Below are positions 36,321 to 49,733 of a stretch of DNA of 64,000 nt, piece by piece. The position numbers and the translations under genes were made by a program. Location: the NCBI GenBank assembly GCA_963082975.1, contig OY720344.1, positions 7,241,580 to 7,305,579 on the forward strand. The letters run 5' to 3'. Positions within the stretch are counted from its first letter, which is position 1. Each line of letters starts with the position of its first letter. Source of the stretch: Labia minor. Its lineage: Eukaryota > Arthropoda > Insecta > Dermaptera > Spongiphoridae. The notes under the pieces were generated by a model. That model saw nothing but the letters and a program-made list of their open reading frames with translations, was not told where the DNA came from and searched no databases.

Positions 36321-36890
36321 TCAGACTCGCTGGTTGATTGACGTCATTAGAATATATGCCAACATCACAAAGAGGAATCTCTCAATAAAGCGGCAGATTA
36401 AAATTTTTATAAAAGTTTTCGTATATATATTATTATATATGTTTATCAATCTCCAAAAAAAAATTATATAATTCTATTTAATATATTTACATAATATTAT
36501 TTATTTTACTTTCATTTACATAGAGCTAAGTACATATATTCATTAGTTAAATGAACATAGATCTCAAAAGACAAAAAAGAAAAAGAAACCTTTATTCATA
36601 TAAAAAATATGAAAGTTACGTAATAGGAATAGGCCTGAAAATATTTGACTAGGATAATAGAATAATGGTCTACCGAATGATGGAGGGATAAGATCTTGCC
36701 AAGTTCATTTAGTTAAGATTATATTCTAATAAATGCGAAGAGTGGCTTATATATATCCAGTCAATAAAATTGAAAAAAAATTTCAATAATATATATTTAA
36801 AACCCCATTTTATCAACTTTCTTTCAATTCTCTATATCTCTATATAACTTGTCAGCCCAATGTGTTCTTAGTTTACCCAACAGCAGCTTC

Positions 36891-37434
36891 CCATATCGTC
36901 GGTTTGGAAGAATACCGTCACAACTCAAAATTAATAGCTTTCCAGGAAAGGCATTTCAAAATTTGTAAAATATTAAAACAATTATATCTTTACAGGGATA
37001 AATAATAGAAACAAACGGTTCTACATATATTTGAGAGGCATTTTAAGCATTTCGACTAATAATTTGTAATTTATGTACACTTACGAACCCTTTTATTTAA
37101 ATATGTAACAGTCTTGCCCAAAAAATAGCCTTTTGAATACTGCACAATAATACAACACAAAATAGGATTGTATTCACCAAAACTATGAAACTATCAAAAT
37201 CATGGCACTTAATAAAATGTGACATTATTTCATATATGTGACGGTCTTACACAGAATGGCCGTATAAAACTGCGTGAATTACTGTTTTAAATGCTATGTA
37301 GTCATTTTAACAGTAGTTACAACTTGTGCCTCTCTCTCACATAATATATTGACAATAAGCAATAGTTTTATATAAAAATCTCAATTATGATAATTTTTGA
37401 GTTCTGACTGTATTCTTCCAAACCGACGATATGG
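36891..37434. mobile_element. non-autonomous DNA transposon between the two AKR genes
   Basis: Terminal inverted repeats of at least 40 bp: CCATATCGTCGGTTTGGAAG from 36891, with its reverse complement ending at 37434. Subterminal blocks ACTCAAAA and a TGTGACGGTCTTAC-like motif are also seen. It is 544 bp, has no transposase frame, and no target duplication could be agreed. It occupies most of the spacer between the two reductase genes. Confidence 0.65.
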
Positions 37435-37883
37435 TTTCCTTTTAAACAAACACCTTGCTAGCTTTTCTTCACCCACTCGAACCACCTGTTCTGCAAATGA
37501 CAATCTACTCGATTTTATTATTCAAAATTTGTTTAGGGATGCATAGAATCCTTGTAATTCATTGAGAAATTTTCTAAAATAATTTTTTTTTCAAGAAATT
37601 ATTTTCTATAATGTATTTTTAGAATAATTATGATATTATAATTAATTAAAATATTATACATGAGAAATGTTAAGTGGATTAAGTATTAGGAGCTAGTATA
37701 ATATATAAATATAATAAAAATAAATAATCATATTAAAAAGAATTAAGTATGATAATTAAAAATAATAAGAATAATTTAAAAATGGAAACAAGGAAATGAA
37801 AATAACTTTTATATATAGGATAGTAAAAGAATACTATATATTTACTTTATTTAAAAATAAATAAATATTCTTTTTTTAAATAT

Positions 37884-40710
37884 TTAAAATTCTATCGAAA
37901 ATGGATAATTCTTATCATGTGATGCCCTGAAATATAAAAAAATGTTCAATAATATATTAAATAAATTTAATATTAAACTAGATACTGACTCTATAAATGA
38001 ACATATTCTTTGATTTTGATTAAATGTATCAATATATTCAATATCTTCAGATGAAAGCTCAAAATCAAAAATTGAGATATTTTCTTTTAATCGGTTTTTA
38101 TTTGTCGATTTAGGTATTGGCGTCGTACCAATTTGTACCTAAAATAAAAATATTAAAGTTTTGGTTAATTATAATTAAAATTTTAAAATATTTATATTTT
38201 TTTAAACTAATCTTTTACCAAATATCTAAGAACGATTTGGGCAACAGTTTTATTTTTTTTTGCTGATAATTCCATAAGTTTAGAATCTTTTAAAATGTTA
38301 TTTGATTCATATAATTCACCACCTTTTGGTTGACCAATCGGACAATAGGATACTATAGTAATATCACGTTGTTTACAAAATTCTATTAGTTTTTTTTGAT
38401 TTAAATAAACGTTGCATTCCACCTTTAAAAAATAATAAAATAGAATTATGATACAATAAGTATTTATAAAATAATTAATGAAAAAATTTGATTATATGAA
38501 ATGGAATAAAACTTTTCTTAGGGATTTGGTAAATATGATCTACTTTGATTTTATAATTTGAAATTTAAAACTCCAATAATAATAAAGAATTTTGTTTTTA
38601 TGTTTAATATTTTAAAAATAAATAAATTAACTTAGATTTTTATCTACAAAAGATCTTATTTATACATCTTAAACTTTTAAGAAATGAAAAAATTTATATA
38701 ATGTTTTTGTTTAATACAATTAATAAAAAAAATGGAAAAAAATGAATTTATTAATTTAATTAAATATTTAAAATAAAAATTTATATTCAATTAATTATTC
38801 AACAAAATAATATAATGAAATAATTTTATGGGCAATTCCGAACAAATTTAATAATACTTTTTAAAATAAACATCAAATTGAGCTATTATTGATTAGTCAT
38901 TATCAATTCAATTATATTATTCAATGAAACCGTATATATTTGAATAGGTTCATGAATAAATGTTAGAAATAGGAGATGATAAAAAATTGATAAACTACAA
39001 ACATAAGAAGTGTAATCGATCCATTTAAGATCCTTGATCAAAATGATATTTTAGATTGATTAATCACCTTAATTATATTTACCAAAAACTTAAATGTATC
39101 CATTAAAATTAAAAAATAATATTTACTACTTTATTTCCACTTAAATAGATAAAACATAATTGATAATGAATTATGATTATAAGAAATATAAATGTGTGTT
39201 TTGTTCTATGGATTCATTAATAAGTTTTTATACTATAATTTTAAAGAAATTAATTTAATATAAGAATATTTTAATAAAAAAAAAATCTATTCTTTAAATA
39301 AGTGATTAAATTGGCTCTAAAATAGATGATAATAAATATTGATTACCTGATTACAAACAGGTTTAATTGTAGCTATGGATAATATTTCATCTATTTGTTT
39401 TGAATTAAAATTACTTAGACCAATAGATCTTGTGAGTTTTAATTTAACACATTCCTCCATTTGTTTATAAATTTCTTTATTATCCGTCTCTTCAGTAATA
39501 TATTTATCATTTTCATCTTTGGGAAATAGATCATCACCTTGCTAGAAATAACATATATATATATATATTGCGTATAATGTATAAGAATAACTATTTGATT
39601 AACAATAATAGTTTATGAGTTATTAGAATGTTTTAGAAGATTTTAACTCTGCCAAAGTGTTTTATATGATAACAAAAGATATTTTTTTTATTTAAAAATG
39701 TATCTATCATCATTTAGTATCATTACAAAAGGTATATTTCTAACTGAAGATCTCGCACTTGTCTAAAAAAGTATAGATGTTAAAATTTACAGATGGATTT
39801 TTAAAAAGAATGTTATCTAATAGTTTTAATTCTTTAAATAAATAAACTAATATTGCGCTTAAAATATAATTAATTTTAACAAAAATTAAAAAAGTATATT
39901 TGTATATTTATGTATTATTAAACATAGATATCAATTAATGGATAATTTTATAATTTGGGTTGAATTTTTAATTATTTAATTGCATTACCTTAAAAGCAAA
40001 AGGCCAATGTATTAAATACAAATCGATATAATCGAGACCTAAATTAGATAAAGATCTTCGACATGAATCAATCACTAAATGAGGTTGATGCTCAGTGTTC
40101 CATAACTAAAAAAAAGATTAAAAATGATTAAATTTAAATTAGATGAGAGTAAATTAACTATCAAAATAAAATAATTTAATATTTTATACTGTTTAAACTT
40201 TTAGTTATTGATTTCTTTGCTAAGAATTTTCTCCAAAACTATTTTTATGTGGTTTGAAATTTAAATAAAATCTTTAAAATAATAATTTCAAAAAATGTTA
40301 TATTTTATTTTCTTAGATTATCTATTTTGATGGAAATATTAAAACTCAATTGATAATTAAATTGTCATTATATGAATATTATAAATTCTCTTACTTTTGT
40401 AGTGATAAAGAGATCCTCTCTTTTAACAACATCTTTATTTATTTGTTCTTGAATTGCTTCACCAATTTCCTTTTCATTTCCGTATAAAAATGCAGTATCG
40501 ATATGACGATATCCTAAATCAATTGCATCCTTAACACCTTGTCTTACATCTCCTTCTCTTGCCTAAAATGAAAAGTAATATTTTATTAATATTAATATAT
40601 TTTTAAATACATAATTAGTTTAAATTAAAAAATTAAAGTACCTGCCAAGTTCCAAGACCAAAGCCAGGCATCAAATAACCATTATTTAATTTAATAGAAG
40701 GTACAGACAT
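37884..40710 (-). CDS. aldo-keto reductase, copy 2
   Basis: Tandem paralogue of the preceding reductase, with the same expected cytosolic NADPH-dependent activity. Exons in transcript order: 40710-40642, 40562-40395, 40105-39989, 39541-39347, 38422-38219, 38138-37990, 37926-37884. That is 945 nt and 314 residues. The tetrad is D45, Y50 ([10 protein letters not shown]), K79 (ITTK) and H112 (LIHWP); IPKS is at 259-262 and the C-terminus is NYPFSIEF. The fifth junction (GA|GTCAGT to AG|G) is in the same place and phase as in copy 1. An intron after the HWPFAFK codons has no counterpart in copy 1. The substrate loop differs strongly between copies ([10 protein letters not shown] here; [10 protein letters not shown] in copy 1), so substrates may differ. 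A poly(A) signal is at 37846-37851 (reverse strand). Confidence 0.9.
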
Positions 40711-41798
40711 TGTATATAAGATATGTCTTTAACTATATATAATATTTATGAACTGAATGATTTTCAGTTGTAAGTAATGGAAGAATATTTAGGCTTATAA
40801 TTTGTGGTGGTATATAATACTCTTTTTATACTCTTTCTAACCTATTATCAAACACGTGTCATTTTATCTTTAATGAATTATATAATCTAGAAATGATAAT
40901 TACTATTTAATTCTTATTCTAATGAATCTTGTATTATATTATTATTATTATTATTATTATTATCACATATTTTTATGATATATGTGATGAGTAATATCTT
41001 TAAGTAGAAGTTATAATTATAAATAAATAACATTTACATTAACGGATGTTCTGTGATTTACAATTAAATTAATAGTTGTTTTTAAAATATAAAATTTATA
41101 TATGTTGAGGGCTGTTTTTCATAATATGGAACCATAATTACATAATAACTCATACAAATATATGAAACTAATTAGAAAGAGGTGAGTGAAATAAATTATA
41201 TGTGTTTCATGTGAATTCATAAATGTAAAAAAAATTGTAATAAAAATTGTATTAAATTCCACTCATATATCATAACTTTATTATAATTGTAGTATTAGAG
41301 ATAAATTCTTTTATTCATTAAAATTATACATTTTTTAATTTTAAAGTAATTATGAAGAAAATTTATACTAATACAAATAAAAAAAATATTATTTTAGAGT
41401 AATATTGAAATTATTTTTTTTTCTTACGAAAATTTTAAATTTCAATTTTTAATTTTAAAATTATTTTAAAATTTTTTCCTTCGGTCTTACTGTTTTAACA
41501 ATTAACCAATAGAGTGTAGCACTATATTTCAACTTTTAGTTATTGATCAAGTCTGACATTTAATTCATAACAATTTATTTGCTTACTTAAAGTATACTTT
41601 TAATATTTTATATTAAAAACTTAGAATTGAGCAATTATTACTAAGAAATGAAATACTTAATTTAAATTATTATAATACTATACATTTATAATAGATTTAG
41701 GAGAAGATTTATGCGTTCATTTTTAATACGTATTCGTTGCGTCTTTGTCATTATTTTTATTTAATTTGATACATAAAGAGAGAGTATTTCTAATTAAA
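40711..41798. promoter_or_regulatory. divergent intergenic region, AKR copy 2 / RMND5
   Basis: This 1.1 kb lies between two oppositely directed start codons. On the minus strand TATAAAAAG (40830-40822) is a candidate TATA box about 115 bp upstream of the AKR start. An (ATT)n tract is at 40938-40962. No clear RMND5 promoter motif is seen. Any shared regulation is inference from orientation. Confidence 0.3.
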
Positions 41799-44700
41799 AT
41801 GGATGCGTGCAGTGCAGTAGAACGAGAGGTAGATAAAGTTTTATCAAAGTTTGGTGGAATAAATGAACATGTAGGATTGACACTTAATGATATTACGAGA
41901 AATATTGAAATATTTAAAAACGAATTTGACACAGGTGAGTGATATATCTAATTGTTTGTAATTTCAATCATTTTCTCAGATATTATTGCTTTCATCGTAG
42001 TCAATGAACTTATAATACTATTTTTATTCAGCTCCTGACGATCATGAATTGACTTCTGAAGAGATATTAGTAATGCGTCAAACATTATCGAAAGTTAAAG
42101 AAACAGTCCAACGGTTAGCTACAGACCATCGAGATTTACATAGTACTGTTTCGAAAGTGGGAAAAGCAATTGATAGGGTAATAATTATCATATCATTTTA
42201 AGTCTCTATAATTCATTATTCAAAATATTACCATATTAGCTTCGAATTGAATTTAAACTGATTAAATTAATATAAATAAATATATTTTAGAATTTTGTTT
42301 CGGATTTTGCTTCGACAAGTAGAGAAGATGTATTTACAGGATCTGAAAAAGTAAACTTGTTGAACAAAGTGATCTGCCAACATTTTTTTCGCCAGGGAAT
42401 GTTGGATATTGCTGATGAATTAGCCAAAGTATTAACTATTATTTTTCCTTTAAACATCATAATTACATAAAATTAATTTGATTTTTAATAATTATATTGT
42501 GTAGGAAGCTGGTTTAAATATTGAAGACGGTGGAAAAGAACCTTTTTCAGAACTTAATCAGATATTAGATTGTTTGAAACTACATAATTTAGGACCAGCA
42601 CTTAATTGGGCAAAAGCACACAGAACCAGTTTAGATGCACAGGTATATCACTTTTAGATTTATTTTAAGGATTGAAGTTATCTTCTATCATACTATTAAG
42701 TGTTTGTTTTTTTACCGACCGACGATAGTAATTACCGACCGACGATAGTAAGGGAGGTATTGTTTTCACACCAAATTTCACATGTGGAGATTTTTACATA
42801 TCTCCACGAATCATGCATTTTCTAAACAGAAAAAAGTATTTTTAGCATGATGTCTGTCCGTCCGTCTGTCCGTCTGTCCGTCCGTCTGTCCGTCCGTATA
42901 GATGTGTACAGCCTGGACGGCTCAACCGATTTTGATGAAATTTGGTATATTTACTTAATGCATCAGTGGGATGAATTGATCAACTTTTGGTGCAATTCCG
43001 GAAACCGGAAGTGGTAGTATTAGCGATCGACGATAGGAAGGAAAGGGTTATTTTCACACCAAAGGAGATTTTTTTATATATCACCACGAATCATGAACTT
43101 TGTATTGGTTTTATCCTCGAGAAAAATCATATTTATTAGTTTTTTCTTGATTTAAAATTATATGACGTCATCCAGCCATTCATGACGTCACAGCCTGGTC
43201 TTGCATATATATTATAAATAAAATAAAATTAAAAATGTTTATATTTATTATTTATGTATTCATATCTATTTTTTATTACATTAATAGATATATGAAAATT
43301 ATTTGAAATTGTTTCTGTAGCTGGAAATTAATTTATTTCAAACCGTCGGTCGGTTCGGACCTGGCCACAGGTCAACTTATTTATTTTAAAATAAATTGGA
43401 AAATAATAAATTTAATCAATAAAATTGTAATCTTTCACTATATTTTTAATTTTTTAAAATCCAAAATTTTAGGATCTTTTCTAGAAATTCAATTTAATAT
43501 CAATATATATATATATATATAAACCTCAAGACTTTGTACATACTACAGAACGGGTCCTATCAACCTTTACCTTAATTTTCTTGATCGCAGGTTCTACTTT
43601 TTATCAAGTAGCTTCCCGGAGGCTGGGTTGACTCCGCTCCATAGTCCCCAGCTAAAGAAATTCCCTTGACATTCCTATTTTTCTGTGGCTCTACCGAACC
43701 CCAAAGCTTCTTGGCCGCAGCAACCACAATCATCCAACCCCTACACTCTCCTTTCTTTCTCACGTCCCTTTCTACATTGTCCACCTACCGTGTCCTTGGT
43801 TTTCCAAGCGGCTTTTTCCCAATTGGTCTCCCCACCAATATATTTTATATCTCCCATTCTAGTCACGTGCCTCAACCCATCTCTACCTTCTTGATTTTAT
43901 TACTCTGTCTGGAGTAAGCAGACTCCCCCATTTTTCGCACATATATTTTCAGAAAATTTGAGAAATAACCTTCAAAAAATACTAAATATAGGGAAAACTT
44001 AAAAAGGTTTATTCTTTATCCTGTCTCCATTCCTCTTTTTTAAGATATAATTGTATGTAATATGTAATCAGTAATGAAATATAAATATGGTGAGCAATTG
44101 GATCTATTAATGTTTATTAATTTGCTTATTCTAAAAAAAGAAAAAAAATCATATTTTAAATAGTATCATTTATTTAGTTGTTTTATTAATAAATTTTCTA
44201 ATCTCCATTTATTTCATTTAAACATTTAATTATTATATTTAAATCATTATTACAAATTAAATGTTTTTTTTTTTAGAATTCTTCTTTAGAATTTAAACTT
44301 CATCGACTCCATTTTATAGATTTAATTCAACATGGTGTTCAATCTGATGCAATTAATTATGCAAGAACACATTTTCAACAATTTGTTTCAAGACATGAAA
44401 AAGGTTTGAAATATTTGTTATTATTTATTTTTTATAAGGAGAATTACAATAATAATGAGAGAATTAATATTTAATTTATTTGTATGTTGATTTTATTTTA
44501 GAAATTCAAAATTTAATGGGTATGTTCCTATATCTTCCTCAAGGAATTGCTAAATCACCATATAATCATTTACTTGATCCAAATTTATGGGTAGAAATTT
44601 ATGATGTTTTTATAAGAGATGCCTGCGCTCTTCTTGGGCTTAGTGTAGATAGTCCTCTTTCCGTTTGGTAAATTTTACTTTTTTATTTAAATTATTATAA

Positions 44701-45435
44701 GTGTAAAACAATAATATCATTTTTTCTAATCAAGTATTAATGCTGGCTGTACTGCTTTACCTGCTCTACTTAATATCAAACAAGTAATGCAACAAAGACA
44801 AGTGACTGGTATTTGGAATGGCAAGGATGAGCTTCCAGTAAGAAAATAAAAATAAGTTTTCATTAAGAATTAATTTAAAAATAAAATAATCACATTTCTT
44901 TTTTCTTTAGATTGAAATTGACTTAGGCCCTGAAAGCAGATACCATTCTGTTTTCGCTTGCCCAATTTTACGCCAACAAAGTACTGAATCAAATCCTCCA
45001 ATGCGATTAGTATGCGGTCATGTTATTTCTAAAGATGCTCTAATTAAATTAAGTAATGGCGCCAAGTAAGTAAATAAAGAGTTTATAATATTCTGTAATA
45101 TAAAATAAACTCGAAATTATAGTCTTAATCATTATGATTTAAAATATATTTTTAAAATAAATAATACTATTAAACTTTATGTTTAGTTATATAGATTAAT
45201 TCTTTTTTTAATATTTAAAGAATAAATTCCAATGTTATTATAGGCTAAAGTAAATTTACTTGATTATTTGTGAAAATAGTTTCGTTTGGGGAAATTTGAG
45301 AAAATTTATTCTTATCTTACTTATTTATATATATATTTAAGTATTTTTATAATTTGTCATATTTTTTTCAGACTAAAATGTCCATATTGTCCTGTTGAAC
45401 AAAATCCTGCAGATGCTCGACTTATTTATTTTTAA
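41799..45435 (+). CDS. RMND5A: RMND5, RING subunit of the GID/CTLH E3 ubiquitin ligase
   Basis: Exons: 41799-41934, 42032-42177, 42291-42428, 42505-42642, 44277-44403, 44502-44667, 44735-44837, 44911-45065, 45372-45435. Total 1173 nt, 390 residues; vertebrate RMND5A has 391. In the family this protein (yeast Gid2) pairs with MAEA/Gid9 to form the catalytic RING dimer. A LisH-like segment is at about 113-140 ([14 protein letters not shown]), a CTLH region at about 145-205, and a degenerate RING at 335-376 with C335, C353, H355, C373 and C376 (CPIL, CGH, CPYC). [16 protein letters not shown] precedes the RING as in other animals. As in the family, some zinc ligands of a classical RING are missing. 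Intron 4 (1.6 kb) holds repeats; the others are short. A poly(A) signal is at 45466-45471. Confidence 0.95.
42713..43358. mobile_element. repeat D, DNA-type element in RMND5 intron 4
   Basis: ACCGACCGACGATAGTAA occurs twice at the left end (from 42715 and 42736), and ACCGACCGACGG in reverse complement at the right end (43343-43354), giving short terminal inverted repeats. The inside has a (GTCC/GTCT)n tract at 42851-42896, then CTCAACCGATTTTGATG and CCGGAAACCGGAAGTGG. A fragment is at 18995-19117. No coding frame; class unknown. Confidence 0.5.
43548..43676 (-). mobile_element. tRNA-derived SINE (family 1), truncated copy 3
   Basis: GAACGGGTCCTATCAACC to CTAAAGAAATTCCCTTGAC matches the SINE body in reverse complement. 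The tRNA-like head is missing; at 43677 the copy joins a LINE fragment directly. Confidence 0.65.
43677..43917 (-). mobile_element. RTE-like LINE fragment
   Basis: Reverse complement of the LINE 3' coding end: CTGTGGCTCTACCGAACCC, CAGCAACCACAATCATCC, GTCCACCTACCGTGTCCTTG (the RTRWVDN codons on the minus strand). Same segments as at 53001-53290. Confidence 0.6.
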
Positions 45436-45471
45436 CTAATCTTTTAATTCTAAAAACAAACTTTTAATAAA

Positions 45472-47531
45472 ATAATTTCTTTTTTAATAAATATAAAATA
45501 AAAATAAGAACCTGCAGTGCCTCGAAATACAAATTATCTCATTTTAAAAAAGAATCATTTTATTTCCGACAATAAAACATTTGACAGAAATTTAATAAAT
45601 TTCAAATAAAAAGCCAAAAATAAAATTTCCCAAATAATTTTTTTTACTTCCTTATATAATAGGAAAAATGATTGTAAATACTTTTTAAAATAAATAATTT
45701 GGGACAATATTATTTGATTTAGACAACATTAAAATATAATGTTTTGAAATTATATTCATAAACCTAATGCAAGTTTTTTTTAAATTTTAAATTTTTTTTA
45801 AAGCATTATTTGCTAATATATATATATATAAATATATATATATAATTAAATAGAATAAAAATAAAATATATTATATCTAATAACTATTTTTATTTTACAT
45901 ATATATTGAGTCAATTTAAAATATTAAGGATATGGTTTTTATTAATCAAATATTTATAAGTGAAGTGGATTGGGGATATCTCATGCAACAACTCTTTGAA
46001 ATCTATTCCTTTTTACTCTTTTTCTTTTTAATTCCAATCTTGTAAAATTTCTAAAAATACACGATTTTTTTTCAAAAAGTAGATTAATAATTAATTTAAA
46101 TCTTAATGTCAAATAAAAAATATTTAAAACTCAGTTTATATTAGTATAAATATCGAAACTAGTAATTATATTATATAAAGAGATAATATATTTTAAACTA
46201 TAAACTAAAACAAACAATTCTTCAATTACTTTTTCTTAAATTTTTTAGATGAAATAAGATTTATAATATTTAAAAATGACAACCTCTTATCTATAATTAT
46301 ATGGAATAAAAATCAATAAGTTTTTATTTTAAATCTTTCTTCAGATATCAATGTTACTTTTTAAAAGTATAAAAACAGTTATAAACAGAATATATATTTA
46401 TATTATCAGTTTTAATCATTTTCTTTTTATTATCCTAATCAACACAAAACATATCATCAAAACAAAAGAAATAATTTTTATATAAAAAAATAATAGTAAT
46501 AGTAATTCATGTTTCTAACTATTTAAACGTCCATTGTTTAATCTGCTAATATTCTTCAAAAAATATTAAGGGACCCCATTAGAGTAGATTATTATACCAT
46601 TATTTTAAATAGTAAGTTTAGGTTTCAATAAAGAATCTCAAAAAATTCTTATTTTTTTTAAAAAACATTTATCCAATTTTAAGAATTTAGATATGGAAGA
46701 ATAAGATCTTATATATATATATATATGAAATTTATTTAATTTATACTTCTACTGTGAAACCTATCCTCTTCATCCGTTTCACTTATAATTATAAATAATT
46801 ATATACGTACAATACATATTAACTAGACATCTTATTTATAGGTATATATAAAAATATTAATATTTAATTGGTAAAATTAATACCTTTTTCTAAAGACTAG
46901 TAATAGATTGTAGTACTTATAACAATTAATAATTATATACGTTCATATATTAACGAAAAAAATATTGAGGTGGTTTTTTTTAGAAATTTTTACTTGTAAG
47001 GTAAATCCATTAATATCTAAAATAATAGTAAATTGTGATATAATAATTCATATATTCTTTTTATAACCAATATTGATTAACGAAATAAAATATTGATTTA
47101 ATTTTTTTTTCTTTAATAGAAATATTAAATATAGTAAAAATCTGATCCAGCAACAACACTGTCAACCTGATATTTATATAAATATATTTACAAATATTTG
47201 TGAAAATTCACAAAATAATTTACTTAAGAAAAATTGTATGCATTTTTATTTAAAGTTTAATATATATATATATATATATATATCATCAATAAAGAAATAA
47301 ATATATATCTCTGCATTTTCAATATTTTCCTATATTACAAAAAGTAATAATATAAGTTGTATCTCTTGGATTTTTTTTTTATTTATTTCCTGAAGAATGA
47401 CAAAAACATGCTTACTATAGGGAAAAATGAATTTTACTGAAAATAAAAATAATTTTAAATTTTAAATTAGTATTATACTCAATTAAAAAAAAATAAATTT
47501 CATTTTCAATAAAATAATATATATTTTTAAA
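45472..47531. other. AT-rich convergent intergenic region, no gene seen
   Basis: Between the 3' ends of RMND5 and PARS2 I find only AT-rich sequence, AT microsatellites (45818-45842, 46712-46727, 47265-47282) and scattered stops in all frames. No transposon ends or RNA gene are recognised. Confidence 0.5.
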
Positions 47532-49733
47532 TTATTCAACAGCATATAATTTGTGTGGTTCTTCATTGCTTTTTGTTAAATCATTTAATTTGTCAACAAG
47601 TGAATCGAAAGTCATGTTTGATATAATTTCATCATTAAGTTGATGAAGTTCAAATTCTGGTGGTGATTTTATTATATCATGTCCTGCTACAACGATGTAA
47701 GGATAGCCTACACGACGAGCTTCTAACAATCTTCTTCCTATGGTCCAATTGATTCTATCATCTATTATAATATCATTAAAATAATTCGATGAGTTTAAAA
47801 CTGAATAAAGTTGTTCAATAATTTCATAACCAGCTGTATGTTCTTTACTTCCTTTCTGAAAAAAACAAATATATATTAGTTAAAAGAAAAATTTTAAAAT
47901 TTATCTGTTTACAGTCAAGTCTTGTTATGGAACATATATTGTATGATATATATGATATATATTATATAATTGATATTTTATATTAAAATTACAATATTAA
48001 AAAAATGTTAAAAACTTTTATCTTTATCATTAAATCAATTAATTTTATAATTCAAATTGAATTAAATATATTAACTTTATTAATATTTATTTACCTTTGG
48101 TGGAATCAAACATATTTGAAATGGTGCTAAACTTAATGGCCATCGCAATCCGTCTTCATTTGATAATGCTTCACAAGCAGCAGCTATTATTCTAGTCATT
48201 CCAAGCCCAAAACATCCCATTTGAAGGGGTCTAAATTCCCCATTATTACTTTGAAAATGGGCCTTCAAAGGTTCTGAATATTTAGATCCCAAAATAAATG
48301 TGTGTCCAACCTGATTGTTTAATTGTTTTTTTTTAAGAATTATATTAAAAATATAAATCTAAAAAATTTAATATATTACCTCAATACCTGGTGAAACGGT
48401 AATATCTTTGTTTCCACATTGAATACATTCATCATAATTGTTATTATTCATTAATTCTTTATTTATTGCATGATTACAAGATTTGCAAATATAAATAATG
48501 TCTTCACCTATATTTGTTGCATATTGATATTCATGTGATTTCGTCCCTCCCATTAAGCCATTTGAAGCCTGTACTAAATAATAAAAAAAACTATGATCTT
48601 AAACATTTGTAATTTATTTATTTTTTTTTTACTTCCAAAAATTACATGATAATTTCAAAAATATATATCTAATTGATATAAGATTGATTATTTTTATGTA
48701 AGAAATACCTTTAAGAATTGGAATTCCAATTTTTTTAAAAATATTTTCATAACATTTATTTACTTCTTCATATGTGATTTCAGCATTTTCATAAGATGAA
48801 TCAAATGTATAAAGATCTTTCATTAAAAATTCTCGACCTCTTATTAAGCCAAATCGTGGTTTCATTTCATCTCTAAATTTATTAGATATTTGATATAATC
48901 GTAGAGGTAAATTCTTATAAGAAAGGGTAGATATAGAAGCCAATAATTCTGTGATAGCTTCTTCATTTGTCTAGAAAATGATAAAAATAAATATTTAGAC
49001 ATTTAGTGATTTATTGATATATTAGTTAAGTGATTTAACATACTGGACTTAAAACATATTCTCTATCATGTCTATCTGTCAGAGTAAATAATTCTGATTC
49101 TGCTGAGTGCCATCTTCCTATAAATTTAAAAATTTAATCATATTTATAAGATTTTTTATTAAATCTCTTAAGAAGCTTTCTCATAACGCAATATTGTCGA
49201 AACTATTGGACAATTATATTGCAATGAATTATACAATAAAAGTCCTCTTTAATTCATCACATTAATTTTATGAAATATTTAATCAGATCAATAATACTGA
49301 ACAATATATTGACATTATTCTGTCAAGAGAGAATCGTTTAAAGCTTAAACAATATATATATATACCAGTTAATTTCCATAATTCTCCATCTGTTAACAAT
49401 GGTAATATTAATTTTTGTGCACCAATTTGTTCCAATTCATTGTCAACGATCTTGATTAATTTTTGTAGAGATCTTTCTCCAAGTGGTAGAATACAAAATG
49501 AACCTGTTGCTTGGGATTTTATAATCCCTAGATTTAGCATCAACTAAAAGATCAAAATAAATTAAAGAAATTATTAAAATTATTTTTAATTATTAAAAAA
49601 TGCTTACTGTTTGACTTTTAGAGAGTACATCATTTTTTTTTTTAATTTGGTTTTTTAATAATAAATTGGTTGGTTGAAAAAGTTTTGAAACTAAATTTTT
49701 CTTAAATGAAAATGCTGATAATGAAACTCTCAT
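47532..49733 (-). CDS. PARS2: mitochondrial prolyl-tRNA synthetase
   Basis: Charges mitochondrial tRNA-Pro with proline. Exons in transcript order: 49733-49608, 49543-49366, 49117-49044, 48970-48709, 48573-48380, 48310-48095, 47855-47532. That is 1374 nt and 457 residues, close to the animal mitochondrial enzyme. The first exon codes a basic, Ser/Leu-rich leader of about 40 residues that fits a mitochondrial targeting peptide. Class II motif 1 is the [16 protein letters not shown] segment. The TNEEAIT loop is at 127-133, motif 2 at 157-173 (KFRDE to RGREF) and motif 3 at 313-318 (GLGMTR). The anticodon-binding domain covers about 350-457. The enzyme is the bacterial type without the large cytosolic extensions. 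The acceptor of exon 5 is taken as TATTTAG|TACAGG, because it alone keeps frame. Confidence 0.93.

Noticed and set aside
42851-42896. GTCC/GTCT array as a CRISPR-like or regulatory repeat
   Set aside because: It is a tetranucleotide microsatellite without unique spacers, found at the same place in several dispersed repeats.
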